From NCBI RefSeq assembly GCF_003590095.1, contig NC_039492.1, positions 6,448,001-6,512,000 on the forward strand: a stretch of DNA of 64,000 nucleotides, written 5' to 3'. Each line of letters begins with the position of its first letter. The first letter of the stretch is position 1. Below, in pieces: positions 23,092 to 33,780 of this stretch. Source of the DNA: Trichoplusia ni (lineage: Eukaryota > Arthropoda > Insecta > Lepidoptera > Noctuidae). A program made the position numbers and the translations under genes. Under the pieces are notes generated by a model. That model was not told the origin of the DNA and did not search any database. It worked only from the letters and a program-made list of their open reading frames with translations.

Positions 23092-26000
23092 ATTACGTAG
23101 GAACATTTTGTTTTTGTTTAAATTTCGGAACTCGCAGCACATCGCCTGCGCTAGACGAAATTTTACACCAAAATTTTTGTTTTAAAATTAGGTTTTAACA
23201 GAATGGCAAGCTCTCGATGATCGGTTCATGAAAGAGTGAAGCGACTAGTGCTGTTCTGTTACAATTAAATACTGTAGTGTATAATTACCCTTACAGTTGT
23301 ATATGTATAAGCTACATCATACTATAAGCGCCCATTTTTCATTTGTTCATTGCCATAAATTATATTTAAGACGATCACGCCACCCGTAAATGAAAATGGA
23401 GGACATTTTCTGTCGTTAAGGTTTTCACGGTTATTTTCTTTTACGAGTTTACCGACGAAAGTCACGTCATTTTCAAAATAGACTGGTAAATTAATTACTC
23501 CCTCATCTAGTTGGTTTTGCTTCCTCGAAAGCTACAGGTGAAAAAATAAAATGAACTTTTTTTTTGGAGGTTTTCACGTTGTTGCCTTATTATGTCATTA
23601 AAAGCAACGGTGTCTCAAAAAGGAATCACTTTTTAATATTGTGTCAAAAGTGCCCTCAGAGTTATTGAATGTACATTACTGAATACTGAAGCGAAATATA
23701 TTTAAGGTGGAAAGAATGAAATACAAAAACAATGAAAGAAAAACCAATAAAAGTTGTTTTATTGGCCGTCGTCTGTTGAAACACCTGTTACGTAATGAGT
23801 TTTAAATTATTTCTTATTGATGAAATTTCACAAAAGATGATTTAAAATTAATGTGATGACCTCAATTATCATCGGTTTGTAAAACATTGCAGTCATTTCG
23901 TACAATCATTTGTATTAATAATTAGTCATGTATAATGTATCCCTTGCTACTCTGCGATGTCAAGGGTTGCAAACTCTAAAAAGACTAAGTCTTTATTTTC
24001 TTCCGAAAACTTAGGTCGTATTGAAAAATATAAAATGTTTAGTATCTCACCTTGTAAGATTGACCAGCTGTTACCTCGAACATGTAAAGAGCACCTGCAT
24101 ATCAAGTGAGCCTGGTCACGTCCCGTCGACTCGGAATAACGCTAGAACTTCATGCAAAACGATATTTTGAATGAGGAACATATTTGAGGACGGCGTTCCG
24201 TAGTTCTCCATTCACATTTTGAAAACGAATAAAAGTGTTCTTTTTGTTTTGCTCGAATTGTGTCGTAATAGTTAGGGTAATGCGGTGGTTAAGGCATATA
24301 TTATTGAGTTATTTATACCTTATTAAATATTAACGGTTGATAGTTTAAGTACTTACGCCTACTTCTTCCTCTTGTTATTCTTTCTGTCACTGACTCAGTG
24401 TTTCTTAAATATAATTTTAAAAGGTAATGGATTTTTTATATGCGACTACTTAAAATGCGAGTACAGACATATTCCTTTTGTAGCAAGAATGACTTAATAA
24501 CTAGAATGAGAAAACGTCACTATAAATCTTGTGTCTTTTCTTTATGATACAATTACTGCACTTAATTAAAAAGAAATGAATTTGCACATCTAAACAAAAG
24601 AAGAAAACATTGATGTGAATCTAAAAAGTAGAATTATGCAAGTAATAAAGAGTATGGCGCCGACATGCCGATGTCGCTATGTTTGTTTTAAAATGAGGCA
24701 TGACTCGCTATCTTCTGCTATTTGTAAATTAATCTAGTTCTGGCATTCTTTTTCTTTTTCCAACGACTGGTATCTGAACAGTATAGACGATGTACACTTA
24801 AGTATAATGAACACGTTTGAAACATCGAATTTTTTATTGAGTAATAATATTTTTATTGATTTTGTCTTTTCTGTTGGGCAAAAAATAATTGGTTTCAGAA
24901 ACTATTTTATTGAAAACTGAAAACTGTAAATTGTACGAAAATTAAGTCTATCATTCAATAATAAACCTTTTAAATCATAAATCTTTTATCATTTATGTCA
25001 ATTTAAGTTATATTTTCTGTATATACATAATATGATCTTAAATTATTATCAAATAATAATATACTCTTAAGGATTTTATGAAACCATATCCACTTTTGTC
25101 AAAGGTTAAAATAGCTATTTAATGAGTCAACATCCGGCGAGCGACGTGTCTAAATTAAATGACAATTGTGCCTTGTTTGAGAGCAGCAGGTAACAGGTGT
25201 CCTGTTTAGTCGCATGAGAAATGAGTTCCATGATATATCTCTAATTCATTTTTTATTTTCACGCTGTGAATTACGACTGCGTTAATAAAATATACGTCAC
25301 GTCTGCTGTGAATCATCCATCAATGATACCGCCCAGTACCTTATATACTAAACATGAATGTACCTGTATATCTACATATCAAGAATACACGATAGTTGCT
25401 TATTATATTACAAAATTGCAAGACAAACCTTAATAATGAGTAATTATTTCCGGGAACTCGGTATTGTTATTAAAGTCCATATTAACCTTTCATCTAGGCA
25501 CTCGACTGTATTGATAATGTTATGAATTTAGCAAAGCTTAATCATTTCCTCGAATTGTAAAGTGAATCTTGAACATGAAGTTGGGAGGCACTCAATTAAT
25601 AATGGGGATCGGAATGCTCTGTCCGGTCTGAGAGATTCTGGATAAAAGATTATCGAACGGAAGAAAAACAGTGTTCATATTACTGCGGCTTTAGGATGTC
25701 CTTTCATCACGTTTTATGTACTCCTTAGGCAGTTGAATGGAAGTTTTTTCTGGTTTAGTGGAGGTTTTTGTCGGAGTAATGCGGAGGGACGTGCCCCCGC
25801 TTTCCTCCGCTCGCCTACTCCCAGCCCCGATGAATATTTTGTGATTTTTACGGGACAGCTGGTTGGGGATATTTATTTGATCAAACTTCTTGATTAGGAA
25901 TGTTTCCAACGAACGATTGGGATGTGTTTTGATAACCTATTGCTACTTTAGTACGAAGTAAAGATGTGTCTTTAATTTAGTTCTGAGGCTCCTTTACTAT

Positions 26001-27020
26001 CAAAACATATTTAATTTATATTTGTACAATAATATGCTGCAAAATTAAAACGGTTCCTGTTTCATTGAACCTCGCACTAATTGGCCCTAAAAGGATTGAG
26101 ATAAAATTACAATTTTATAGCATTGTCCTTTGTCCTCATTTCTTTTAAACTATGGTGAGGTCATCGGTCTCTAATGACGTCACAACGAACTATATCTGTA
26201 TTAAAGGTAAAGTTAGATGAGAGACCTAACTATCGGGCTCAGCGCTGTTATCCTTTTTGGTGAGATCTAAATTAATTGTCAGTTTCTGAGACACTACAAT
26301 TTTGCCCTATTGTTTTTCACTTGATTGGGAGCGATAATTAAAATTAAGTGTAGGTTTAATGAATACAAATTGGTAGCAACGGAAACTTGGTTCTAATTGT
26401 ATTAAATGCATGTCTTCCACTACCTCTTACAGATCTATAGGTACTAAGACCCGGGACCGCAGATTAATCAATCGATTTTAGAAATTATTTCGATGTGATA
26501 AGGTACATTTTCGCATTTACACTGTTACGGCAGGCACGGGCTAACCAAAGGCACAAATGTATCCAAAATCCATTACATACCGAAACATAATCTTCACCAT
26601 TATAACTATCTGTGTTATCCGATTACCTTCGTTATTTGAATATTGTTTACTTAGTCTTCGAATTTGTATTAAGTTTAATAGAATCACAAGATTTACGTTA
26701 GAATTTGATCGGCAAGCGAAATCTTTGGAGTGCGGAGCTTTCGCGAGACCAGGTCTACCAACACGTCTAAAAACAAAAATGATGCATTTGAGAAAGAGAG
26801 ACGTCGCTCTATAACGTGTAGAGCGCTGTCTCCCTTCCGCAGGTGCATCAGTATTACTTTTATATGTGGTGGTAGGTCCCCTGATTTGGAAACTGTATCG
26901 GCTGTGGAGGGAGCGGTTATCGCAAGCTGATTGAACGCGCAATAAATTTGGATTGCTTTCCTACGTGTAGAGCAATCCTATGAGTCGCGTATCGCGATAA
27001 TAAATAAATAATCGTTATAT

Positions 27021-27053
27021 ACTTTTAGTTATATAGTTGATATAACTAAAAGT
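27021..27053. repeat. Perfect 14-bp hairpin
   Basis: ACTTTTAGTTATAT (27021-27034) is followed by a 5-base loop and its exact complement (27040-27053). The stem is isolated, AT-rich and too short for an animal microRNA precursor. It may be a relic of a palindromic element. Confidence 0.6.
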
Positions 27054-27999
27054 TGAATTGTTAATTTTGGTATGTCGTATAGATTTTATATGTACTATTT
27101 TATATCTACTTTTATATTTTATATATACCCATTGCAATTCCAAAAGTTGAGTGCTAAAGGAAGACCTTCCAACAAAACATGTTTTCACGATGTTTGAGTT
27201 AAGTCGAACCCGAGCGCTGTCGTTACACGTTGAATATATTTAACGAAGTGAATAAACAAGGAACTTAAAGGAATCGTTTCATTTGATGTAGTCACTTTCT
27301 CCAACTGGCGCATGTCGCACTTACGTACATGAGCGCATAAAAGAAAATGATAATGAACAGAAAGGTGTCTGTGACGGAATTAACCGAAGTTGAGCGTGAA
27401 ACTACGTATACAAATAACACGACTGCCACCGGTTGTTGTTAGTTGCGAATACCGTTTTCCTGCTGTTTTCCCAGTTTCATTAACCAGCATCCACGTTAAC
27501 ATTCACCACTCGTTCCCCTACTATTTAAAAGTAAATCATACCCCTACCTATCGGCGGATATTATTCAGAGCACATATCCCTGTACTCAATGCGTTATTTG
27601 GTACACACTAAACCAATATATTTATGACGCAGATAAACTAGAGGATATAATATCGTTCAGTCGACAAGTTGAACAGTCTGCTGCTTTAAGTAGCGAGGCG
27701 GACGCGGCTTCCGTATTTGAACACTTGCGACTTTAAATGCAGGTGTTCTATGTAATATTTAAGATTGCTTGATGTTCTTAAGCGCTCTCCGCTTCCTGGA
27801 AATATTTAGAAGATTTTCCGTGGCGTAATTTTATGATTTTCTTGTATTTGAAAGGACCAAAGAAATAAAAGACAGTTTTCATTTCTGTGCTGCCATGATA
27901 CGCTGTTGAGAAAGGGAACCTCAAAACATTATTTTTATATTGTAACCCAAAACAAAAAGAACAATTTATGCACATTTAACTGGATCGTAAACTTTTCTG

Positions 28000-28080
28000 C
28001 GGCTGCTGTATATATTATCTCAAAGTTTTGGTTTACACTTGACTAAGAGGTGACTGTGGAGGTGAATTCAAAAAATCAAG
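28000..28080 (+). promoter_or_regulatory. Candidate core promoter upstream of the CpG island
   Basis: A TATATATTA box (28009-28017) lies about 70 bases before the sequence turns abruptly GC- and CpG-rich. If used, transcription would start near 28040. No strong insect initiator (TCAGTY) is seen at that spot, so the start site is uncertain and could lie further into the island. Confidence 0.35.
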
Positions 28081-28771
28081 GCACGCGGGTGATGTTGGTG
28101 GTGTGCGTGTATAGTGACTGGTGGTGGGTTTGGATGTGTGTGAGCGGGTGGGCCCGGCGGGCGCGGCGGTGGTTTGGGCGGGGTGTATCGATCTCCGCGG
28201 GGCGCGTGCGCGGGCGGCGGCGAGCGCGCGGACCGCCGAGCGCCACCCGCGCACTGCCGCGCAGTCCGCAGCCGGCCGCCAGCCAAGCGACTGCCGACGA
28301 CAGCGCCGCGCCCGCGAACCTTCTGTCGCAACGTTTGACATTCAACGCGCGACAACACTCGTACAACCTCAAATCGCCTATCTCACAGGAATTGCTCTAG
28401 TGTTATCACTTCGAAACTATTGGAAACTTGCTACGACGACCTAGATGATTAGCCTGACTTTATATTTACCTTTTAGAAAGTGATGAACTTTATTTATTTA
28501 CACACTTTAGTAAATATTAAAAATTGTAACTGAAAACAGTAAAAATAAAAATAAAATCTGGTTGAATTTAAAAGTTGGTGGTGTGGTGTAAAGTAAAAAT
28601 GAGGTGCATGATAATCTACTGAAGTGATCGTGTTTGTGACTGAAAAAAAAGTACAGACGCTGGGAGCGTTGCTCACAAGTTCACGGGTCGTTAATTCAGT
28701 AGAAGAGAGAATCTGAAAAAAGAGGTCTCGCTTACGTCCGCTCATCGGAGTGATAAAATTTATGACAAACG
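28040..28771 (+). other. Candidate first exon (mostly 5' leader) of an unidentified transcript
   Basis: Seen: from 28081 to about 28350 the DNA is GC- and CpG-rich, G-rich at first (28120-28190) and then C-rich, unlike anything else in the window. It then becomes AT-rich with many upstream stops and short ATG frames. At 28762 an ATG is followed after ten bases (ATGACAAACG) by GTAAGG, a good splice donor with the GT at 28772-28773. Inference: an untranslated first exon, possibly with a start codon just before the donor, of a plus-strand gene or long non-coding RNA whose next exon lies beyond this window. The ATG context is weak. Overlapping 96-116 codon frames on both strands of the island are a by-product of its low stop-codon content. 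I cannot name the gene. Confidence 0.4.
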
Positions 28772-28785
28772 GTAAGGAGCGTGTA

Positions 28786-28890
28786 GAATGTAGAGATAAG
28801 GGTTGGGTGCGTTATCTGTGCGGGCGGCGGCGGCTCACGTACCTCAGCGCGTGTCGAACAGCGCCCGCGTTAATTACACCTCGCGACTGA
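28786..28890. promoter_or_regulatory. GC-rich block with paired GATA sites
   Basis: Just after the candidate donor, AGATAAG (28794-28800) and TTATCT (28812-28817) form two GATA-factor consensus sites in opposite orientation, followed by CGGGCGGCGGCGG and more CpG-rich sequence. This fits a promoter-proximal intronic control element if the first-exon call is right. Function is inferred from motifs only. Confidence 0.3.
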
Positions 28891-30219
28891 AGCCGGTGTC
28901 TCCATTCCTTATTCTTATCTCATAGCAATTACATATTGCCGTCATTACTGTCCGCTGATAACTGACCCTCTCGCAATTTACTTCTAAGCTAGATCTATTA
29001 GATGATTTGGTTTTAATAGCTCTTTTTTTTCTTTTTTTTTTCTTTCAAGTGGCTCTTTGATTAACTTTCTTTGACATGTTTTCTCGTTAACAGAAACTTA
29101 ATTAGAACTGATTCCTAGAGCTCTACCTGGATTTCAAACTTTTTACTTTATTACGATTTGAATAACCACTTATTTTAGCAATGCATTCTATTTATAAACA
29201 TAAACCAGGTATGAAAGAAAATATTTACCGCATTTTCTTTCTTCCATGTCTTAGTTAATAGAAATTATTTCTTAAGCTTACCACATCATAAAAAAGCTAA
29301 TTAAAACTGTCACGGCACCGTCTAATGTATCACCGTTGGGTGTTGTCTCAGATCTTGTATTAAGAGAAGCCATTCATCATCTCAGTAAATTACATATTTA
29401 ATGTACGTACACACAAATACATTCTAAGTACAACCTATTTGTCACATGTTAAGTATTTCGCAGCACATTTACTTTGTACGTAGAGCTACAATATTTTTGG
29501 TCCATTTAGCTTTGTCACACAGGAAAGGAAAATGACCTCTAGGCATGTATATGTTGCTGTATTGTATACTTTGCCGACAAAGGGACTGGCTTCAATAACA
29601 CACTCGTTAGGCTAAAAATATTCGTCGGTGAGTTCAGTCGAATGGGTTCAAATTTCCGTGAAAATTTATGTGTGTGTCGTATGTCTTAGCCGTGTTAGCG
29701 GAATGTCTAGGCTGTTGGTGTGTCTGTGTGAGTGCGGAGGGCCTGAGACCTGCGTACGTAGGATTACATGACGCCGACCTTCGCCGGTGTCGCAGGACCA
29801 ACTCCAACCGACCTTTTTGGGCGATACATCTTTGTTCTTGTCATTTAAATTAATCGCGGTATGTTGGGCTCTTCAAATTAATCTTAGTTTATAGAAATTC
29901 TTATTCATTGTGTATCTATTTATCTCAAGTTCTAGTTTTTGCGTTGCTATGTGAAGAGCAGAAGTTGTTATGCGCGGTTCCTTTGTTTTGTTATAAAGAA
30001 GCTTTGTTATTTATAACAACACCAGCTGATACTTTAATGGATCTTGATTACTTATGTATTTACAAATATACCGTACTTAAAAATTACAAATGTTAAAAAT
30101 CTATAGTCTAGAATATTGAATTTAAACTTGAAAGTTTCGCTTCAAATGCACAACAGAATAATGTTTTTCCAATCTCTATCGTTTTATATGAACTCACTGC
30201 AGCATCTTCCAAATGCACA

Positions 30220-30248
30220 GATGAGTCTCCATCATATGGAGACTCATC
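30220..30248. repeat. Perfect 13-bp hairpin with 3-base loop
   Basis: GATGAGTCTCCAT (30220-30232), loop CAT, then the exact complement ATGGAGACTCATC (30236-30248). The stem is of mixed base composition, which makes it less likely to be chance than the AT-only hairpins. No surrounding terminal repeats were found. Confidence 0.65.
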
Positions 30249-30979
30249 AATAAAATAGTTTCGATAGCGCAGAGATACTAAAACTAAACGGGATTCCTAT
30301 ATCTACTTACGATATTCCTAATAAACCTAATAAGACATTGGGACAAAAATCTATTTGAGAATCCCGTTTCGGTTGGAAAACTTCGAACAATAGAACGCAG
30401 CAGCCATCGACATAAAATACCTCATTACTTTTTATAACTTAGAGAAATAAAAGAGAGGTCGCCCTGGGGAGCGACGAGTTTTCATCAGTCGCGTATAGTA
30501 CAAGCTCAAAGATGTCCTTATATTCAGACGAAACCCAGGCATGTCTACAAAATAAATCGTGCAATGACGCCCGCGGTTCAATTTTGTGTGAAAATTACGA
30601 GTTAAGGTCCGTGTCTTCACAAAATTTCGCTGAACAAATAGATAGAAGGACAAGGGCTCGCCGTGTTCGCGTCACGTCGCTCACGACCACAAGGTACTTT
30701 AAAAATTCGTTTCCCGACCTTCCGCCAAGCTCGTATGCTGCGGCGGAGACCCTTTTATCAAAGCGCTATGACCCACCGGGCTGTGGTGAAACAAATTACG
30801 AGTTTTACTTCTGATGCACATAATTATATTACTTACATGTTGCCTAAGCAAATTGTAAACAAAACAATATTTCTTATTTATGTAAATGAAACATTAGACA
30901 ACGTATTAACGTATAGACCTTGGAATTATTTTAAATACCGTTAATGACATATATGTAATGAATGAAAAATATTAAAAAT

Positions 30980-31012
30980 CTAGGTATATTATAAAAAATA
31001 TAATATACCTAG
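30980..31012. repeat. Perfect 14-bp hairpin
   Basis: CTAGGTATATTATA (30980-30993), a 5-base A loop, and the exact complement (30999-31012). It lies in AT-rich DNA and pairing does not extend outward. Confidence 0.6.
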
Positions 31013-31902
31013 TATAAATATAATAGTATTTCCGTAAAATTTGATGATTAGCTAAAGAAAATTTTACATGGAAATCCCAATTTCGTGTATTGAGAATTTA
31101 CTGTTTTTAAGAAAGTTTTGTTCTTCTCACCTTTAGAAACGGTTTTGAACATGTGACAGGGGATTATAGATCGTGTTTAGATAGTAATTGCTTGATTTTC
31201 ATTAACAGTAATCTTAAACGTCATGTGCTCTCTGTTTAAACACAAATCATTCGACGTTCTCCCCTGGGGGTCGTGACAGGCGACTTAGGGTTAACATGAG
31301 ATAGATTAGCAGGAGCTTTACCTGGCGATTACTTGACATCATACTGCGGCCACGAATCTGTCTGTCCACAAGTCTCAGGGGACTATCGTTTGCGTAACTC
31401 GTGCTCGATTTGGTCAAGCAAATGGTGTAAATACTATAAATACTTACAGTAGGTAATTAGCTTTGATTGATCTATTTTAAGCAATGACAATATTTATTTG
31501 CTGTATAGTGTGTTTCTTGCGAGATGATGGCCGATAGGAAGGTATGGAAGAAGATGAAATGTTGCGCCGACCCCAAATAAAATAATTGGGATAAGGGCAG
31601 GGGAATGATGATAGAGGCATAGTTGTAGTATTGGAAAGGTCTTACGTAATATTAAGAAGTGTTAAGTCACACGTTTGTAAAACGACCAGGTCAAGAATAT
31701 CAAGGCCAAGTGATTTACGTGGGCCTGACTCCGAGTCAAATCTGTGTCCGCTTAAAAATACGATCAGTGTTACGAGCCCGCCTTATTGATCATTCAATCT
31801 TCTCTCATGAGGTTTCAGTGCGTTATTTTATTCAGGTCGTGAAGCGAACCGTAAGAAGGTGTTAAAGAGTGAATTGGCAAAAGGAGCGAATGAATGGAAT
31901 AT

Positions 31903-31940
31903 GCGAACAGGTCGGAACGTTCGTTCCGATCGCCATTCGC
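31903..31940. repeat. Palindrome TCGGAACG/CGTTCCGA with outer arms
   Basis: An 18-base palindrome with a 2-base centre (31912-31929), flanked by a second pair of complementary pentamers, GCGAA (31903-31907) and TTCGC (31936-31940). A 2-base centre is too tight for an RNA loop, so a dimeric protein-binding site is more likely than a hairpin RNA. The surrounding 31880-32040 is GC-richer than average. Confidence 0.5.
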
Positions 31941-32298
31941 AACTGAATAATGAATGCGTCAGGGCCGATAATACTCACCGTGGCCCGACCACCCTACGAC
32001 ACATGCCCCGCTCCAACAGATAAATCTGCCGCACAATACGCCCTGACTTGTTTCTATCATCTTCGAACAATTTAAGTTAAGCCAGTATTAACACATAAAT
32101 AAGGTATAAACTGGGTTATTTTGTACCAGATTATGGTAATGTACGTAAATCAGAAACAAATCTGGCGTTATTGTAGATACAGTAAAATTATGGTAAATTT
32201 TAAGTAAATGAGAGGTTTAAGTAAAAGCAAATTTCAATAGTAATTCTCATCATTATGCAAATCGTTATCGTTTGCGTACCTGTGAAACTTCTCGCACG

Positions 32299-32319
32299 AA
32301 TTTTCTTTAAAAGAAAATT
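32299..32319. repeat. Perfect 10-bp palindrome
   Basis: AATTTTCTTT and its exact complement lie on either side of one base (32309). The composition is simple and it may be chance in AT-rich DNA. Confidence 0.45.
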
Positions 32320-33548
32320 GTATGTTGTAAATTTGCAGAGCGTGCAATAATGAAACTCTTAATTACAGAACAACCGAGTGTAGGGCCTCGTTACCACCTT
32401 TTTAAACGTTGCATTCGTGTTTGAGTCTATGAACTCCGACGCATTAAGACATTAAAACCTTTACAGAATGAGATGGTAGTGTAAACAGGTGACAAAACGT
32501 TGCAGGGAGCGACATGTTGGGGCCATATTATGCCAGCCTTGTGTGTCATTAATTTACAATATCCATTATGCATACTGCGTTTAAACCACTAGAATAAATT
32601 GTTCTAACATCGCTACCGGGGTGCTGCCTTTCTTCTGGTGGTTGGTGGTAGCTTGGACCCAATTTGTTCTTTTTTATATTTAGGGTTTCTTTTGTACGTC
32701 TTACAAGAATAAGCATTTAATATTCTTTAGAGGTAGATTGTAGAACGAATATAATATTCATTTCAAATTAATTTTCACTTTTCATTTTGAAGTTTATTCC
32801 TACAGTTTAATTACTTAAACATGTGATCCACTGTTGTCATGGATAGTATGCGAGCGTCCTCATAATGATATGTGGTGTAACGTCTCAGTTTTTAGGTCAA
32901 ACACAATGTGACATGGTAACGTATTGAATAAAATATAAATATTTTTTGAACGTAAACTTTCACAGTATCTTGTCCTTGTGAATATTATGTTGGTATTCAT
33001 TCGAGTCACGCGTGCCTCTGCTGTTTATTCACATTCGCATTGGCGTCCGTAAATAATGGGGTAACTTTTCCAAGTCACCCGCTCGTGTTAGACATGATGC
33101 TTCAATAACATATTTACTTTAAATCGGGAATTTTTATATCATTTCTCAGTTCGTCCGGTCCGTTTTTAGTAGTCCATGAAAATTTTATGTTATTTTTATC
33201 TATTTTTAGATAGAGTTTTTATAAAATAAAGTTGTAAAACAGTTTTTCTATAAAATACTATAAACGATGTCCTAGGTTTTGTGCTGTTAGTATCAGTCGT
33301 ATCCGATGTTTTCTTGGTCATAATACAGCCTCAACTCAGATCCGAATACCTTAAAATTGTGTCCATAAAGATAAGAATTTTTGTGACTTCGTCGCGTTGG
33401 GCTCGAGGTTCCCTAAAAATTTATGATCACATTTCATGACTTCGTAAGAGTTTTGTTGGTTCTTCCCAAAAATATGATATCCGATGTCCCCGTTTTAAAG
33501 GAAGCTTTATAAATTCTTCTTGAAATGGAAGGCGAGGTATTAATTGAT

Positions 33549-33594
33549 GCTACGCACTGCAAAGTGCTACGCTTCGTAGCAAGCGCGTAGCACT
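33549..33594. repeat. GCTACG/CGTAGC palindromic cluster C
   Basis: GCTACG at 33549 and 33566, then CGTAGC at 33575 and GCGTAGC near 33585, so two copies in each orientation face each other and can fold into stems. It is one of six such clusters in the window. Confidence 0.55.
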
Positions 33595-33674
33595 CATATG
33601 AATGAATGATTCGTGAATGGAAGAAGTTCATTTGGCTATAATTAGAAATTGGTTTATTTTTTGCAATTATTTTC

Positions 33675-33722
33675 TTGAGAGTTTTGAGTTTGAGTTTGAG
33701 TTTTGAGTTTGAGTCTTGAGAA
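33675..33722. repeat. TTTGAG minisatellite
   Basis: About seven tandem copies of TTTGAG/TTTTGAG with small length changes, a simple-sequence array made by replication slippage. Confidence 0.8.
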
Positions 33723-33751
33723 TTTTCTGATAAGTGTTAAAACAAGCAGAT

Positions 33752-33779
33752 TTATATATTATATTATATTATATATATT
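33752..33779. repeat. TATAT microsatellite
   Basis: A short run of TATAT units shortly after the TTTGAG array. Simple repeat. Confidence 0.75.
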
Positions 33780-33780
33780 G

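Larger units (their letters stand above)
22216..27999. other. Non-coding stretch, nothing recognised beyond short repeats
   Basis: AT-rich DNA holding the direct repeat at 23.0 kb and the hairpin at 27.0 kb (listed separately). An imperfect hairpin lies at 26950-26978 (GGATTGCT with AGCAATCC). A palindromic cAMP-response-type octamer TGACGTCA is at 26175-26182. The 133-codon minus-strand frame (26541-26942) overlaps an 85-codon plus-strand frame; neither has a recognisable domain and both fit chance. Confidence 0.55.
28891..33548. other. Non-coding stretch, likely intron or intergenic
   Basis: AT-rich DNA after the candidate first exon. It holds a long pyrimidine tract (29021-29046) and the hairpins and palindromes listed separately. 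A 100-codon plus-strand frame (30512-30814) has mixed composition but no domain and no flanking splice signals, so it is not called. A patch at 29650-29830 is GC-richer and without a recognisable product. Confidence 0.5.

Noticed and set aside
26541..26942. 133-codon minus-strand open frame, longest in the window
   Set aside because: It overlaps an 85-codon frame on the other strand, shows no domain or repeat-protein similarity I know, and frames of this length are expected by chance at this base composition and window size.
27195..27230. GTCGAACCCG, resembling a tRNA B box on the minus strand
   Set aside because: No matching A box, acceptor stem or cloverleaf can be built around it.
28033..28444. 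Five overlapping open frames of 96-116 codons on both strands of the CpG island
   Set aside because: Frames open on both strands at once reflect the lack of A/T-rich stop codons in GC-rich DNA. Composition is Ala/Arg/Pro/Gly with no domain.
29021..29050. Long pyrimidine tract ending in CAAG, possible splice acceptor
   Set aside because: The AG is preceded by A, which is unfavourable, and no coding frame or partner donor at a sensible distance is evident. Probably a simple T-rich repeat.
29590..29660. GGTTCAAATTTCC, resembling a tRNA B box
   Set aside because: No A box at the right distance and no acceptor stem pairing.
30512..30814. 100-codon plus-strand open frame
   Set aside because: Mixed composition but no recognisable motif, no splice acceptor or promoter before it, and length within chance.
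33390..33420. GTGACTTCGTCGCG, weakly like the same dispersed repeat
   Set aside because: The match is too short, and the downstream part typical of the repeat is missing.
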